A stretch of 64,000 bases of DNA from Sphingomonas sp. QA11 (GCF_028473665.1 NZ_CP098774.1:5389501-5453500); one strand, 5' to 3'; shown: positions 8,924 through 18,426, counted from the stretch's first letter. Program-made: numbers and translations. The notes: generated by a model not told the origin, from the letters alone.

Positions 8924-9697
8924 ATGACGATAGAGGTTCCACTCGCCCGCAGAGATGATATCGCGGCCCGGCTCGCCGCCGGGCAGCCGGTGTCGGCTCA
9001 GGCGCTCGCCGTTGAGTTCGACGTTTCGGAGGACGCCGTCCGACGCGATCTTCGGGCGCTCGCCGCCCAGGGCCTGTGCCGGCGCGTATATGGCGGCGCA
9101 TTGCCGATATCCCCAGGCGCTGTGCCGATGTCCGCCCGTGCTGTCGCTGACCAGGAAGTAAAACGGCTTCTCGCGGGCGCGGCGGCGAAAACGGTTCAGC
9201 CCGGCGAGTTTCTCTTCCTCGACAGCGGGAGCACCAACCTCGCGCTGGTCGAGTTCCTGCCCGAGGATGCGGACCTTACCGTCGCGACCAATTCAGTGGA
9301 CATCGCCGCCGCGATTCTCCGTCGCCAGGATATCCGCCTCATCGTGATCGGCGGCATGGCCGACCCGGTGGTGGGCGGATGTATCGACGCTGTCGCCGTG
9401 CAGGCGCTTGTCCGGATGAGGTTCGACCGCGCCTTCATCGGCGCCTGCGCCATTTCGGACGATGGCGTCGGTGCCGAGCATTTCGAGGACGCCAGCTTCA
9501 AGCGGGTTGTCCTCGCGTCGTCGGCACGCTCGCTCATATTGGTTACGAACGACAAGATCGGCAAAGTCGCGGCGCACCTTGTCACTTCCGCTGAACAGAT
9601 CGACATGGTGGTCATCGAATCCAGCGCGACACCCGGGCAACGCGCTGCACTCGATGCCGCCGGCTGCCGCAACATCCTTGTCGCTGGCCGAGCCTGA
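8924..9697 (+). CDS. DeoR/GlpR-family transcriptional regulator
   Basis: 257 residues. N-terminal winged helix-turn-helix (SAQALAVEFDVSEDAVRRDL, then GLCRRVYGGAL), the DeoR signature. The C-terminal sugar-phosphate-sensing domain follows, with FLDSGSTN, ATNS and IGG motifs. These proteins bind a phosphorylated sugar or similar effector and repress a neighbouring transport or catabolic gene. The MFS gene starts 21 bases after its stop, so the two are probably one operon and the transporter is the likely target. Confidence 0.92.
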   Translation: MTIEVPLARRDDIAARLAAGQPVSAQALAVEFDVSEDAVRRDLRALAAQGLCRRVYGGALPISPGAVPMSARAVADQEVKRLLAGAAAKTVQPGEFLFLDSGSTNLALVEFLPEDADLTVATNSVDIAAAILRRQDIRLIVIGGMADPVVGGCIDAVAVQALVRMRFDRAFIGACAISDDGVGAEHFEDASFKRVVLASSARSLILVTNDKIGKVAAHLVTSAEQIDMVVIESSATPGQRAALDAAGCRNILVAGRA

Positions 9698-9718
9698 TCC
9701 GGGCCGGGAGCGATGTCG

Positions 9719-10852
9719 ATGATTTCTGCCGATCGACCGGCCACTCGGCTGGCAACCCGCCTTGCTTTCCTGGTGGCTGGCTTCGGCATCGCCTGCTGGG
9801 CGCCACTGGTGCCGTTCGCGAAGCAGCGACTGGCGGTGGATGACGCGACGCTCGGGCTGCTCCTTCTTTGCATCGGGGCAGGCTCGGTCGCGGCGATGAT
9901 CGCCACTGGTCCGCTCAGCGCCCGGTACGGCAGCAAGCCGGTGATCGTCGGTAGTGGAATGGCGCTTGCCTGTGTCCTGCCGTTCCTCTCGGTCGCGGCA
10001 ACGCCATTGGAACTCGGCGTCGTCCTGCTGCTGTTCGGCGGCGCGCTCGGCTCACTCGACGTGGCAATGAACATTCATGCGGTCGAAGTGGAAAGCGCCG
10101 CGCAGCGACCCCTCATGTCGGGCTTCCACTCACTGTTCAGCATCGGCGGCTTCGCTGGTTCAGCGACGATGACATTGTTGCTGTCATTGAAGATCGCGGC
10201 GCTGGTCGGCAGCCTGATCTGCTCGGCCCTGATGGCCGTCGCGATGCTGATTGCCTGGCCGCGCCTGCTCTCGTCCGCCCGTGTCGACGAAGGGCCGCTG
10301 TTCGTGCGCCCTCACGGCATCGTGCTGTTGCTGGCGGTGCTTGCGATGGTCACGTTCCTCGCCGAAGGGGCGATGCTCGATTGGAGTGCGTTGCTGATCA
10401 CGCAGGCCTCGCTGGTCGACACCCGCATGGGCGGTGTCGGCTACATCCTGTTCTCGATCACGATGACGGCCGGCCGGCTGTTCGGCGATCGCCTGACCGC
10501 CCGGCTTGGCGACTATCGTACGCTGATGGGTGGCGGCTTGCTGGCCGCTCTGGGGTTGGTTCTGATTCTCGCTTCACCCGTCGCCCCCGCGGCGCTTGCG
10601 GGGTTCCTGCTGATCGGGTTGGGCGCGTCCAATATCGTGCCGGTCCTGTTCCGTCTCGCCGGCTCGCAAAAGAGCATGCCACCCGCACACGCGATCGGGG
10701 CGCTGACGACCTTGGGTTATGCGGGCATTCTTGTCGGGCCGGCCGCCATCGGGTTCGTCGCAAAGGCTGTTGGCCTGCCCGTCGCCTTCTGGGTCCTGGC
10801 CGTGCTCCTGCTTCTCGTGCCCGCGAACGCGCGACGCGTGACGCGGAAATAG
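9719..10852 (+). CDS. MFS transporter (YbjJ/fucose-permease-like)
   Basis: 377 residues from the ATG at 9719, eight bases after GGGAG; the ATG at 9713 would leave only two. Twelve hydrophobic segments with MFS loop motif ARYGSK between TM2 and TM3 and DRLTARLGD in the second half. Resembles YbjJ-type and sugar/purine-type carriers of the major facilitator superfamily. The substrate is not shown, but the DeoR partner suggests a sugar or nucleoside-like compound. Inner-membrane protein. Confidence 0.9.
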   Translation: MISADRPATRLATRLAFLVAGFGIACWAPLVPFAKQRLAVDDATLGLLLLCIGAGSVAAMIATGPLSARYGSKPVIVGSGMALACVLPFLSVAATPLELGVVLLLFGGALGSLDVAMNIHAVEVESAAQRPLMSGFHSLFSIGGFAGSATMTLLLSLKIAALVGSLICSALMAVAMLIAWPRLLSSARVDEGPLFVRPHGIVLLLAVLAMVTFLAEGAMLDWSALLITQASLVDTRMGGVGYILFSITMTAGRLFGDRLTARLGDYRTLMGGGLLAALGLVLILASPVAPAALAGFLLIGLGASNIVPVLFRLAGSQKSMPPAHAIGALTTLGYAGILVGPAAIGFVAKAVGLPVAFWVLAVLLLLVPANARRVTRK

Positions 10853-11149
10853 CCTGCCTCATGCCGTGACCTTTGGGAGTTCGGCCGGAATAGGGCGGGC
10901 GGGATAAAGAAAGCGGCGCGGGGTGATCGTTCTTCCAGTGGATGGCCAATTGTTTGGACAAATCCTGACGTAAAAATCAACCGGTTCGGATGTTAAATAC
11001 GGTATCAATATCACCGTGCTTGTCTAGATGGCCCTGCAACGGGAGGAGAGTGGTGCGCTGCGGCCAGTCAACTGCTGAAAGTGGTGCAACATTTCATAGC
11101 GAGTGAGTTTTCGATTGTTGTAATGGTGACGGCGCGCTGGTGAGTATCA
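10853..11149. other. Intergenic region upstream of the TonB receptor-like gene
   Basis: About 300 bases with falling GC toward 11000. No gene was found. It should contain the promoter of the next gene; no terminator with T-run was clear. Confidence 0.4.
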
Positions 11150-13495
11150 ATGTCGCCAACAGATGATCCATTTGACATGATGGAGAGAGTTTTCGGTTGG
11201 ATAGCCGCATGCGCGGGGGCAGCCATTCTCGTTGCCATGTCGATCGGGTGCGCGTCGGCCCAGGCGCAGGAGGTGCCGCCCCCCAGTTCCGGCCATTCGG
11301 ACATCATCGTCACAGGCCGCCGTCCGCCAAATGCGCCAGGCTCAGTCGAGGATCGATACGCCGCCGACAGCATCCGGACGTTGGGCGCCATGACGATCGG
11401 CGAGGTTATCGAACGCCTTGAGCGCCGCAACGGCGGACGCCCCTTTTCGATCATCGTGAACGGCCGCAGGCTTGCCGACATCTCGGATCTTCGCGACGTT
11501 CCCCCGGAGGCGCTGGCCGAGATTCAGATCCTCTCGAACAGGAGCGCCGGAAACTATGGCTTCACGCCGGAGAACAAGGTCCTGAACCTTGTCCTCAAGC
11601 CCCGTTTCGCCTCAACGACCGCCGACCTTGGAGTGCGCTTGCCCACGGAGGGTGGGGGCGACGACGTGACCGCTGCCCTGCGGCACATCAAGATCGACCA
11701 GGAGAGGCGTTTCAACGCTTCTGTATCCCTGCAGGGAAATACCGGACTGGACGGCCGCGACCGCATCGCCCTGCTCGAAGGTGGAGCGAACGATGCGTTG
11801 ACCCCCTATCGCACCTTGCTGCCGTCGAGCAGAGCGGCCTCCCTAACAGGCGGGCTGGCGCTGCCCCTGGGTTCCACCAGCGTGACAATATCCGCGGCGC
11901 TTTCGGATTCGCTGTCGCGGCAGCTTGCCAGGTTCACGCTGGCGGAGCCCGGGGAAGGGAATGTCGGGACCGACGGCAATGCAGCGCAATCCATCACGGC
12001 ACGCGGCGTGATCGATGCGTCGCGTACGCGTTTCTACCAGATCGGCCTCAGCGCCTCCGGTGCGCTGAAGCGCATCACCTGGACGGGCGAACTTACCGGC
12101 TCCGTCACGGTCTCCCGGACAGGCAGCCAGCTTTCCCGGCGGGAAATCCCCGGCCTTTCGGCTGATGGGGATCTGGCGGCTCTTCCTGGGAGCTATGTGC
12201 CGCTCGCCATCTCGTCCAGCAGCGGCACCCTGGGGGCCGCCCTGAGCGCGAATGCGCCCCTGGTGTCGCTGCCTGCCGGCGACCTGACCGCCAATATGAG
12301 GCTGAGCGGCTCGCTCCAGCGCCTCGTGTCGACGAACGGCGGGGGCCAGCCGTCACGGCAGGTAGCCGGACAGGGGCGGTATCGGGGGCATCTCGGGTTT
12401 GACGTGCCGGTCGTCGGCCCGGGCGTGCCCCTTGGCGGTTTCCTGGGGCGGGTCGCGCTGTCGGCGAGCGTCGATTCCGAATGGGTAAGTTCCGCCGGCC
12501 GATACCCGAGCTATGATGCCAGCGTCGAATGGCAACCGGCCGATTTCCTCTCGTTCAGCCTGGGCCGGAGCCGCGCCGAGACGCCGCCCGTCCTCAACCG
12601 GAGCCGGGATGCGGTTGTCTATACGCCCGGTGTGCTGGTGGTCGACACGCTGACCGGCGACTATGTTCTGGTGACGCGCATATCCGGGGGCGAAACCCGC
12701 CTGCGCGCCGTGTCGGAGGATATGTCGACGCTCCGCCTCAGCCTGAGCAAGGCCGTCGGGCCGACCAATATCTCCGCCACGACTGAATATATATCGTCAA
12801 GGATCGCCAACCCGGTCGTCTATACCGGCTATGCGAGCGCGCTGTTTCAGCGCGTATTCCCCGGCCGGTTCATAAGAGATGGTGCCGGTCAGCTCGTCTC
12901 CATAGATGTGCGCCCGTTCAACGCGTCCGAGGAACGGCGCAACATCCTGAAATCCAATCTGCACCTCACCGGCATCGTGGGCGCGACAGGTGGTGGCGCA
13001 CCCGCTTTGGCGGACAATCGCGCAATCACCTGGGATTTCAGCGTCACGCACGAATGGACATTGCAGGACACGCTGAGCCCTTCCGCCGGCGCGGCTGGCA
13101 TCGATCTGCTGAAGACCCCCCTTGATGGCGTCCAGGGCACGCCGCGACACAGGATCAACATCGAGGTCGATGCCTCTTATCGGGCCTTCACATTCCAGCT
13201 CGGTGCGCGGTGGAGATCGGGGGCTCGCGTGGAGGATATTTCGGCCTTGGCTCCCTATTCGATCCGATACGCTGCTTTTGGCACCGCGGATGCTGGGATG
13301 TCCTGGACGCTTCCGCAGAAGGATTCGAAGCCGGGCCACTCGAAACCGCTTCGTCTGTGGCTGACAGTCGAGAACCTGCTCGACAAGCGGTTCTCGGTGC
13401 GTGATTCCAACGGGCAAGTCCCTGCCGCATTCAGCCCTGCGTTCCTTGACCCGACAGGTCGTGTCATCGTCATTCGGGCAAGCCGGGCATTGTGA
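11150..13495 (+). CDS. TonB-dependent receptor-like outer-membrane protein
   Basis: 781 residues. A signal segment (about 15-40) ends in SAQAQ, followed by a plug domain with IIVTGRRPP, the usual sphingomonad TonB-box neighbourhood, and a plug typified by IIVNGRRLADISDLRDVP. The rest is rich in alternating beta strands and ends in an aromatic-poor strand near VIVIRASRAL, with the typical penultimate ENLLDKRFSVRD. It imports an unknown ligand across the outer membrane using TonB energy. It is slightly shorter than standard receptors (usually 700-900). Start uncertain: ATG at 11150 or 11177, neither with a strong ribosome-binding site. Confidence 0.82.
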   Translation: MSPTDDPFDMMERVFGWIAACAGAAILVAMSIGCASAQAQEVPPPSSGHSDIIVTGRRPPNAPGSVEDRYAADSIRTLGAMTIGEVIERLERRNGGRPFSIIVNGRRLADISDLRDVPPEALAEIQILSNRSAGNYGFTPENKVLNLVLKPRFASTTADLGVRLPTEGGGDDVTAALRHIKIDQERRFNASVSLQGNTGLDGRDRIALLEGGANDALTPYRTLLPSSRAASLTGGLALPLGSTSVTISAALSDSLSRQLARFTLAEPGEGNVGTDGNAAQSITARGVIDASRTRFYQIGLSASGALKRITWTGELTGSVTVSRTGSQLSRREIPGLSADGDLAALPGSYVPLAISSSSGTLGAALSANAPLVSLPAGDLTANMRLSGSLQRLVSTNGGGQPSRQVAGQGRYRGHLGFDVPVVGPGVPLGGFLGRVALSASVDSEWVSSAGRYPSYDASVEWQPADFLSFSLGRSRAETPPVLNRSRDAVVYTPGVLVVDTLTGDYVLVTRISGGETRLRAVSEDMSTLRLSLSKAVGPTNISATTEYISSRIANPVVYTGYASALFQRVFPGRFIRDGAGQLVSIDVRPFNASEERRNILKSNLHLTGIVGATGGGAPALADNRAITWDFSVTHEWTLQDTLSPSAGAAGIDLLKTPLDGVQGTPRHRINIEVDASYRAFTFQLGARWRSGARVEDISALAPYSIRYAAFGTADAGMSWTLPQKDSKPGHSKPLRLWLTVENLLDKRFSVRDSNGQVPAAFSPAFLDPTGRVIVIRASRAL

Positions 13496-13814
13496 CTGCG
13501 TGGCGGGGGCGTCATCCGGCCAGGGTGCGGCGCGGGTGGCAACCGGTCTTTTCGAATTGCTTCCGTAACAAGATTTCCGGGATTTCCATTTTCTCAAAGC
13601 ATTATTCTGGACAATTTAGATCAGTTTTGGCCGTAAAAATTATTATCTCCACATTGGTTTATATAATTTCTGCAATATTTATCAGCGTTGACTCCAATTT
13701 GGTAGCGATATCCTCCACTGTCGTCCCAAAAAAATCGAAATGAGTGTTTTCAATGGAGATCGTCTCTGGCATTTATTTGGCTGCTATTGCAGCATAACCG
13801 AGAGGATATTCACC
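13496..13814. other. AT-rich promoter region
   Basis: About 13560-13740 is clearly poorer in GC than its surroundings, with runs such as AAAATTATTATC. It contains no credible gene and most likely holds the promoter of the secreted protein at 13815. The base composition is one of the strongest local departures in the window. Confidence 0.5.
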
Positions 13815-14243
13815 ATGAAGACTTTGTCTGTCGTTGCCGGTATTGTCGCCCTGTTGTCGAGCGCGCCTGCATTCGCTTCGTCCGTGTCGATGACATTCCA
13901 GAATGTCGGGACGGCTACGATGGTGCCGAACGGCGTGAACACCTGTGGCGTCTTTGCGCCGACACCCGCGAACATCCTTGCTGGTGCTACCTCGCCCACC
14001 TCCAGCACGAATTGCGGCACTACCTCGGCCGCGCACGTGACCTACAATATCGGTACGAAGCAGTGCGTCTTCCATATCTCGACCATCTACACGCCGGCGA
14101 ATCCGCTGACCGGCGCATCGGCCTACTGGACCCCGAACGCCTCGACGACGGCGAGCGGCAGCGCGACCTGCAAGGTCGTCAGCCAGGATATCTCGCAGAT
14201 CTTCACGAACGGCAATTTCGCGGCGGTCTTTTCAATGAAGTAA
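13815..14243 (+). CDS. Secreted protein of unknown function (142 aa, 4 Cys)
   Basis: Signal peptide MKTLSVVAGIVALLSSAPAFA followed by a mature part of about 120 residues rich in Ser, Thr and Asn with four cysteines (NTCG, TNCG, KQCV, ATCK), probably two disulfides. AGAGGA eight bases upstream supports the start. Composition suggests a small beta-rich extracellular or periplasmic protein. No family recognised. The gene stands between a receptor-like protein and an unknown protein, with its own AT-rich promoter region. Confidence 0.75.
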   Translation: MKTLSVVAGIVALLSSAPAFASSVSMTFQNVGTATMVPNGVNTCGVFAPTPANILAGATSPTSSTNCGTTSAAHVTYNIGTKQCVFHISTIYTPANPLTGASAYWTPNASTTASGSATCKVVSQDISQIFTNGNFAAVFSMK

Positions 14244-14349
14244 GTCGAATGGGGCGTGCCGGCGCGCGCCCCATTCACTTCTTTTTATGGAGATCGGCTT
14301 AGTATTTTGTTTCGGTAATGGCCTATGGACAAGTGCAGGCGGAGGGCGC

Positions 14350-15024
14350 GTGAGTATTTCAACGACCGGCGTCGGATTCAATCGCTCAGGCATCGCGCTG
14401 GGTACGACCGCCGCCAAATACGCCGCGCTTGCGCCGTCGCCGTCGAGAACCGCCGACGCGGCGAAAACATCCGCCATGAATACCGGCGACGTCGTGCAGA
14501 TCTCCGACGCTGCGAAGGCGGCCGCGGCGGCGCTTCAGAAACCCAGCCCGGCTGACAATGCAATTGCGGCCCGCAGCAAGCTGGATGCGTTGTACGCGGA
14601 TGCCAAATCGGACGGCACCTTCATCACCTTCGACACGGCAAAGGGCGGTCGCCAGCTCGATATGAGCGCGCTCAGCGATGAGGAACTGGCAGCGATCGCT
14701 GTCGATCATGGCGGTTCCTTCTCGCAAGACGAATCGAACGATGCGGCCGGCTGGCTCAACCTGCGCCTGGCGAAGACCCTCCAGCCGTTCCAGAACGCTA
14801 CGATGAACGGCGATCGCCGTGCTCATGCGATGACACTCAACGCGCTCTACGACAGTGCCAGCCAGGATGTGCGGGACGCGCTTGGCTGGACGCCGGCGAT
14901 GCGCAGCGAGGGCGACACCCTGCTGTCCGGCGACACCGCGCGCTTCGGCAGGCTGGACTGGCCGTCGATCTTCAGCAATCTTCGGGACGCCTCGAACAAC
15001 GGCGGCATGGCTTATAAAGGGTGA
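14350..15024 (+). CDS. Hypothetical protein (224 aa)
   Basis: The frame opens at 14287, but GTG at 14350 with GGAGG four bases upstream gives a cleaner start (MSISTTGVGF). The N-terminal third is low-complexity (Ala, Ser, Thr) with VVQISDAAKAAAAAL, and the rest is helical and polar. The low-complexity start followed by an SDAAK motif is found in several uncharacterised alphaproteobacterial proteins, by memory. No signal peptide. Function unknown. Confidence 0.6.
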   Translation: MSISTTGVGFNRSGIALGTTAAKYAALAPSPSRTADAAKTSAMNTGDVVQISDAAKAAAAALQKPSPADNAIAARSKLDALYADAKSDGTFITFDTAKGGRQLDMSALSDEELAAIAVDHGGSFSQDESNDAAGWLNLRLAKTLQPFQNATMNGDRRAHAMTLNALYDSASQDVRDALGWTPAMRSEGDTLLSGDTARFGRLDWPSIFSNLRDASNNGGMAYKG

Positions 15025-15085
15025 GCGTGCGGCCTGGACCGAGGCTTCATTCCAAAAAACTTCAGTTCCGGATGCACGGCCCGAT

Positions 15086-15116
15086 ATAAAAACGGCGCAG
15101 GGTCTCCCCTGCGCCG
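15086..15116 (-). terminator. Rho-independent terminator after the Pro/Thr-rich protein
   Basis: GGCGCAGGG at 15094-15102 pairs with CCCTGCGCC at 15107-15115. On the minus strand it is followed by a T-rich run (TTTTTATA), so it terminates the gene at 15143-15427. It may also stop the converging plus-strand gene. Confidence 0.75.
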
Positions 15117-15142
15117 CTTCATCGATCAGCCCGTCGGCTTGA

Positions 15143-15427
15143 TCAGTTCCTCCTCTTTTTCTTCTTGCCCGTGTCCGCCGGCTCGTCGGTGGGCGTGCTG
15201 GCGGTGGTTGCCGACGGATCGGTCGGCGCTGTGGCTGTCGTGCTGTCCGGTGCGGGCGCGGGCGTCGTCGCTTCGGGGGCCGGGTTCGCCGGCGGCTGGC
15301 TCATCGGATCGGCCGTTGGCGCGTTGGTCGTCGGCGGGCTGCTTGGTGGAACCTGCTGCGCGGTGGCGGGCAGGGCGATGGCAAGCGCGGCACCGGTGAC
15401 GGCGGTACTCAAGATCCTGATATTCAT
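15143..15427 (-). CDS. Secreted Pro/Thr/Ala-rich small protein
   Basis: 94 residues. Signal peptide MNIRILSTAVTGAALAIALPATAQ, then about 60 residues dominated by Pro, Thr, Ala and acidic residues, ending in a basic KKKKRRN tail. No folded domain is evident. Such disordered periplasmic proteins are common in sphingomonads. A terminator follows directly. Function unknown. Confidence 0.7.
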   Translation of the reverse strand: MNIRILSTAVTGAALAIALPATAQQVPPSSPPTTNAPTADPMSQPPANPAPEATTPAPAPDSTTATAPTDPSATTASTPTDEPADTGKKKKRRN

Positions 15428-15592
15428 GGCTGTTATCCTCTCGGTATAGGGCCCCTGTACCGATGGACATGGGGCAGGCCTTTACGCGTTTCGACCCTGA
15501 GTCGGTGGAGCGAGCCTCTTGCGGGGCGTGCGGAATTCACCGGATCGGTTCGTCCTGTACCTCGGCTCAGTTCGTCGCACGACGCCGCGGCG

Positions 15593-17203
15593 TCAGCGCA
15601 GGTCGCGGTAGAGGTCCTCCGCCGACTCCTCCGCCTCGCGCCGAATCCGGCGCAGATCCTCCCAGGCCTCCAGCTTCATCGACCGGAAATTCGCCAGGCA
15701 CACCGCGTCGCCGGCATCGGGTGAACGGCCGAGCATCGCCTTCATCTCGTCCTTCGACCGTACCAGGATGCCCCGTGCCGTCACGCTCCAGTGATAGGCC
15801 GCCAGGTCGGCGCGCAACGTCGTATCGTCGGGCAGCGCGATCGGGTCGGGCCCTTGCGGGTCGAGCGCCTCGCGCAGGCGCCACACCATCTCGGCGCGCA
15901 TATTGGCGAATTTCAGGCGGCCGTCCGCTGTTCCGGTGGCGCTGGCGGCGGCGGCGTTGACCGCGACTGTCTGCACGCCATTCTCGGTGAGGAAATTGGC
16001 GGTGGTCAGGCCCCATCCGATCACGTCGACATGCACCACGGCCCGGTCGCGCCGGTGGCGGATGACATGGCCGGCGGTGACGGGCCCGCCAGCTTCCTGC
16101 GGGATCTCACGCCCCGGAATGCGGATCAGCGGGGCGAACCAGCCGCCATGCCGGCACGCGATGACGAAAGCGTCGCGGCCGCCCACCGCGACGTCGACGC
16201 CTATCGAGTCCATTGCCGGCATCGGGTCGCGTGGGCGCCAGCGCGCCATTGCAGCGTCGATCCAGGCGGTGGGGATGACCTGCCAGTCGTCATCCTCAAC
16301 CCCGGCCGCGAAATCGCCGTTGAGCATCTGCGAGCGAAGCGGTTCGGGCATCGCCTGGAGCGTGTCGATGTAACCGGTACGCAGATAGAAGAAATTGTCC
16401 GTCACCCGGCTCGGCACGAAGGTGCGCGATCGCGGCGTGATGATCTTCTCCGCGCCGAAATCGGCCGGGTCGAAATCATAGAGCGGCTGGTGCCGGAAGA
16501 TCACGAAGGGTTCGGCGCGCGGCATCTCCACGTCCCGCCCGCGGATGGTGGTGAACCAGCGAAGCTCGCCTGGTTCGGCCGGGTTGGAATGGTTCCTGTC
16601 GAGCCAGGGCCCGAAGAAATCGAGCACCCAACGGCCCTCCGCGCTGGTCGGCGGGTTGAACGTCATCAGCACCCGGGCGCGCTGGCCCGGGTCGCTGGTC
16701 CGTGCCCAGCCCATGGTGAAGCGCACCTGCGCCTCGCGCATCTCGGTCACCTCGTCATAGGCGATCAGGTCATGTGCGCGGCCCTGCCATTTGTGGTGAT
16801 CGCCCGGATTGTCGAGCCCGCCGAACTCGATCAGGCGGCCGCCGTCTGGGGCCGGAATCTTCCACACCGATTTCTGCGCGGCATAGCCCCTGGTCGAGCC
16901 TAGGATCTCCCCGATGCGCTGGACGATGCCGTCGGTCTGCGCTTTCTCCCGCCGCAGGATCAGCGACCGGCGGTGCCGGGTGAGCGCCAGCCCGGCGACC
17001 AGATCGGATTTGCCGCCGCCCGCCGCGCCGCCATAGCCGGTGATGTCGGCCGCGCTCTCGAGCGCGCGCATCTGGGCGCCGGGCTGCGGCCGCCACGGGC
17101 AGGCCCGGGCATCGGCGGCGAGCAGTGTGGCGATCTCGGCCCGTTCCTCCGGTGTGGCGCGGGCGAGCAGGCCGTCGAGCGCGGCGGGATCAGTCGGGAT
17201 CAT
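15593..17203 (-). CDS. Phage terminase large subunit
   Basis: 536 residues from the ATG at 17203 (MIPTDPAALDGL); an in-frame ATG lies 15 bases upstream. Walker A-like GGAAGGGKS at about residue 60, then LILRREKA, and the Walker B-like LIAYDEVTEM, followed by a C-terminal RNase H-like nuclease part with VDVAVGGRDAF. This is the DNA-packaging motor and nuclease of tailed phages and gene transfer agents. It overlaps the terminase small subunit gene by 14 bases. No portal, capsid or tail genes lie nearby, so it is an orphan packaging pair in a degraded or rearranged element. Confidence 0.9.
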   Translation of the reverse strand: MIPTDPAALDGLLARATPEERAEIATLLAADARACPWRPQPGAQMRALESAADITGYGGAAGGGKSDLVAGLALTRHRRSLILRREKAQTDGIVQRIGEILGSTRGYAAQKSVWKIPAPDGGRLIEFGGLDNPGDHHKWQGRAHDLIAYDEVTEMREAQVRFTMGWARTSDPGQRARVLMTFNPPTSAEGRWVLDFFGPWLDRNHSNPAEPGELRWFTTIRGRDVEMPRAEPFVIFRHQPLYDFDPADFGAEKIITPRSRTFVPSRVTDNFFYLRTGYIDTLQAMPEPLRSQMLNGDFAAGVEDDDWQVIPTAWIDAAMARWRPRDPMPAMDSIGVDVAVGGRDAFVIACRHGGWFAPLIRIPGREIPQEAGGPVTAGHVIRHRRDRAVVHVDVIGWGLTTANFLTENGVQTVAVNAAAASATGTADGRLKFANMRAEMVWRLREALDPQGPDPIALPDDTTLRADLAAYHWSVTARGILVRSKDEMKAMLGRSPDAGDAVCLANFRSMKLEAWEDLRRIRREAEESAEDLYRDLR

Positions 17204-17729
17204 CGATGTCGCCGCCATGTCCGATCAGGTCGGGCTCGCGCGCGCTGATGGTGGTGAGAAGCGAGGCGAGCCGCGCGGCGATCGCGACCGGCTCTGCCGC
17301 CGTCTGGCTGCCGCCTTCGCCGCCGCCGTCGCGCGCGGTCATTCCGGCGATGCCGCCGGCAGCCGCGCTCCCGGCCGCGCCATAGCGCCGGGGGTCCCAA
17401 TGCGCGAGCACCCGCAAGCGCGTATCGATGCGCAGCTTGGACCGGGCGATACTGTCCGGGTTGCGGACCGGCGGGTCCTTCTCCTCGGCGTCAGCTCGCA
17501 TCACCCAGTCGTTGCGGCTGTCATCGGCGATCTCGAGCATCTCCTCCGCGATCGCATCGAAGCCGATCGCGCGTGCCCAGGCCATGCGGTGCGCGAAATC
17601 CTCGTCCTTCATCCAGTCATAGACGGTGGACCGGCCCACCTGCAGTGCCCGGCACAGCTCCCGCAAGGTGCGGCCACCGGCGATGCCGGTCAGCAACTTC
17701 TCCTCCATGCTCGCGCTGCGCCTCGTCAT
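17190..17729 (-). CDS. Phage terminase small subunit-like protein
   Basis: 179 residues. An N-terminal helix-turn-helix (LRELCRALQVGRSTVYDWMKD) is followed by a helical region with SKLRIDTRLRVLAHWDPRRYG, typical of terminase small-subunit-like proteins that bind DNA and hand it to the large subunit. The C terminus is Gly/Ala rich. It overlaps the large-subunit start, so the two are translationally linked. Confidence 0.83.
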   Translation of the reverse strand: MTRRSASMEEKLLTGIAGGRTLRELCRALQVGRSTVYDWMKDEDFAHRMAWARAIGFDAIAEEMLEIADDSRNDWVMRADAEEKDPPVRNPDSIARSKLRIDTRLRVLAHWDPRRYGAAGSAAAGGIAGMTARDGGGEGGSQTAAEPVAIAARLASLLTTISAREPDLIGHGGDIDDPD

Positions 17730-17890
17730 CGCCCGTGGTTAGGGGAGGACGTCGCAGGATTGAATCGAGGGGCTTGCGAAACGTTGAGGGAAGTTGTTGC
17801 GATGGTCAGGCCATATCGCCTGGGTTAACGGACATGGTGGGCACGGGCAGGTGAGGTGCGTCGGGTTGCGGATCTCCGGTGCGGCGGCTT
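17730..17890. other. Short intergenic region between the terminase genes and the orphan array
   Basis: No gene and no clear promoter. It marks the boundary between the packaging genes and the last, decayed immunity gene of the left array. Confidence 0.4.
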
Positions 17891-18304
17891 TCAGCGGAAT
17901 CCCGGAAGTGCGCGTCGCACGAAGATCTTTTCGGTGCCGAAACCGGGGCCGCTCACTGACACACGATATTCCTGTCCCGCTTCCATCTTCGCCTTGACGA
18001 GCCTTGGTAGTGCGGAGGAATCTCGGGGTAGACGATCTTGCTTCTGCAATTCTCGGCATCTTCCACCTCGAGTTGTAGGGAGATCATCCAAACATCGGGG
18101 ATGGCAAAACCGGATTTTCCGGGAGCTACGTGCGATTATCGATACTTTTGATACAGGGCGGGTGCTTGCTCCCATCGTCCGTTTCGATGCTTATCGGGCC
18201 ATCGCCGAACTGCCGAACGACGATATCTACGGCAAGCTGGCAGGACGAAAGGCACAAAAGGCTGCTCCGGAAAGCAGCGAAAGCCCAGGATGTCTAAAAG
18301 CCAT
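17891..18304 (-). pseudogene. Decayed immunity gene, second copy of the HPPCI family
   Basis: Starts at the ATG at 18304 with the same first codons as the intact gene at 18831-18427 (MAFRHPGLSLLSG). One base is missing in the stretch 18257-18262 relative to that gene, so the frame breaks. Beyond it the frame SCQLAVDIVV...HPPCIKSID is recognisable and then ends at a stop. The C-terminal block EYRVSVSGPGFGTEKIFVRR matches the end of the intact paralogues. A duplicated, inactivated immunity gene, likely of lipoprotein type. Confidence 0.72.
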
Positions 18305-18425
18305 ATATGCCCGACCCTTTCAGACGCGCTTCAAGCCGGCGCCGTTCAGCCAATGTTGATGGATTGTTGGCCGCGCGCAATGCCGCATAATCACCGGCCG
18401 TCTGGGCTTGCCCTCCGATGGTCTC
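18241..18425. repeat. Direct repeat, copy 1 (partner 18767-18952)
   Basis: About 185 bases nearly identical to 18767-18952, with scattered substitutions and a one-base deletion. It covers the end of a toxin tail and the start of its immunity gene, so a whole toxin-tail plus immunity unit was duplicated in tandem. Confidence 0.9.
18294..18425 (-). pseudogene. Duplicated C-terminal tail of the HExxH toxin
   Basis: About 42 codons ending in RLKGSGIYGF and a TAG stop, matching the last part of the toxin fragment at 19351-18821 almost exactly (GDYAALRAANNPSTLAERRR). It begins directly at the end of the upstream immunity gene and has no start codon. It overlaps the following immunity start by 11 bases, as do the related pairs. 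A displaced remnant. Confidence 0.72.
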
Positions 18426-18426
18426 C

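Noticed and set aside
15791..16903. 370-codon plus-strand frame
   Set aside because: Antisense to the terminase large subunit, which has clear motifs.
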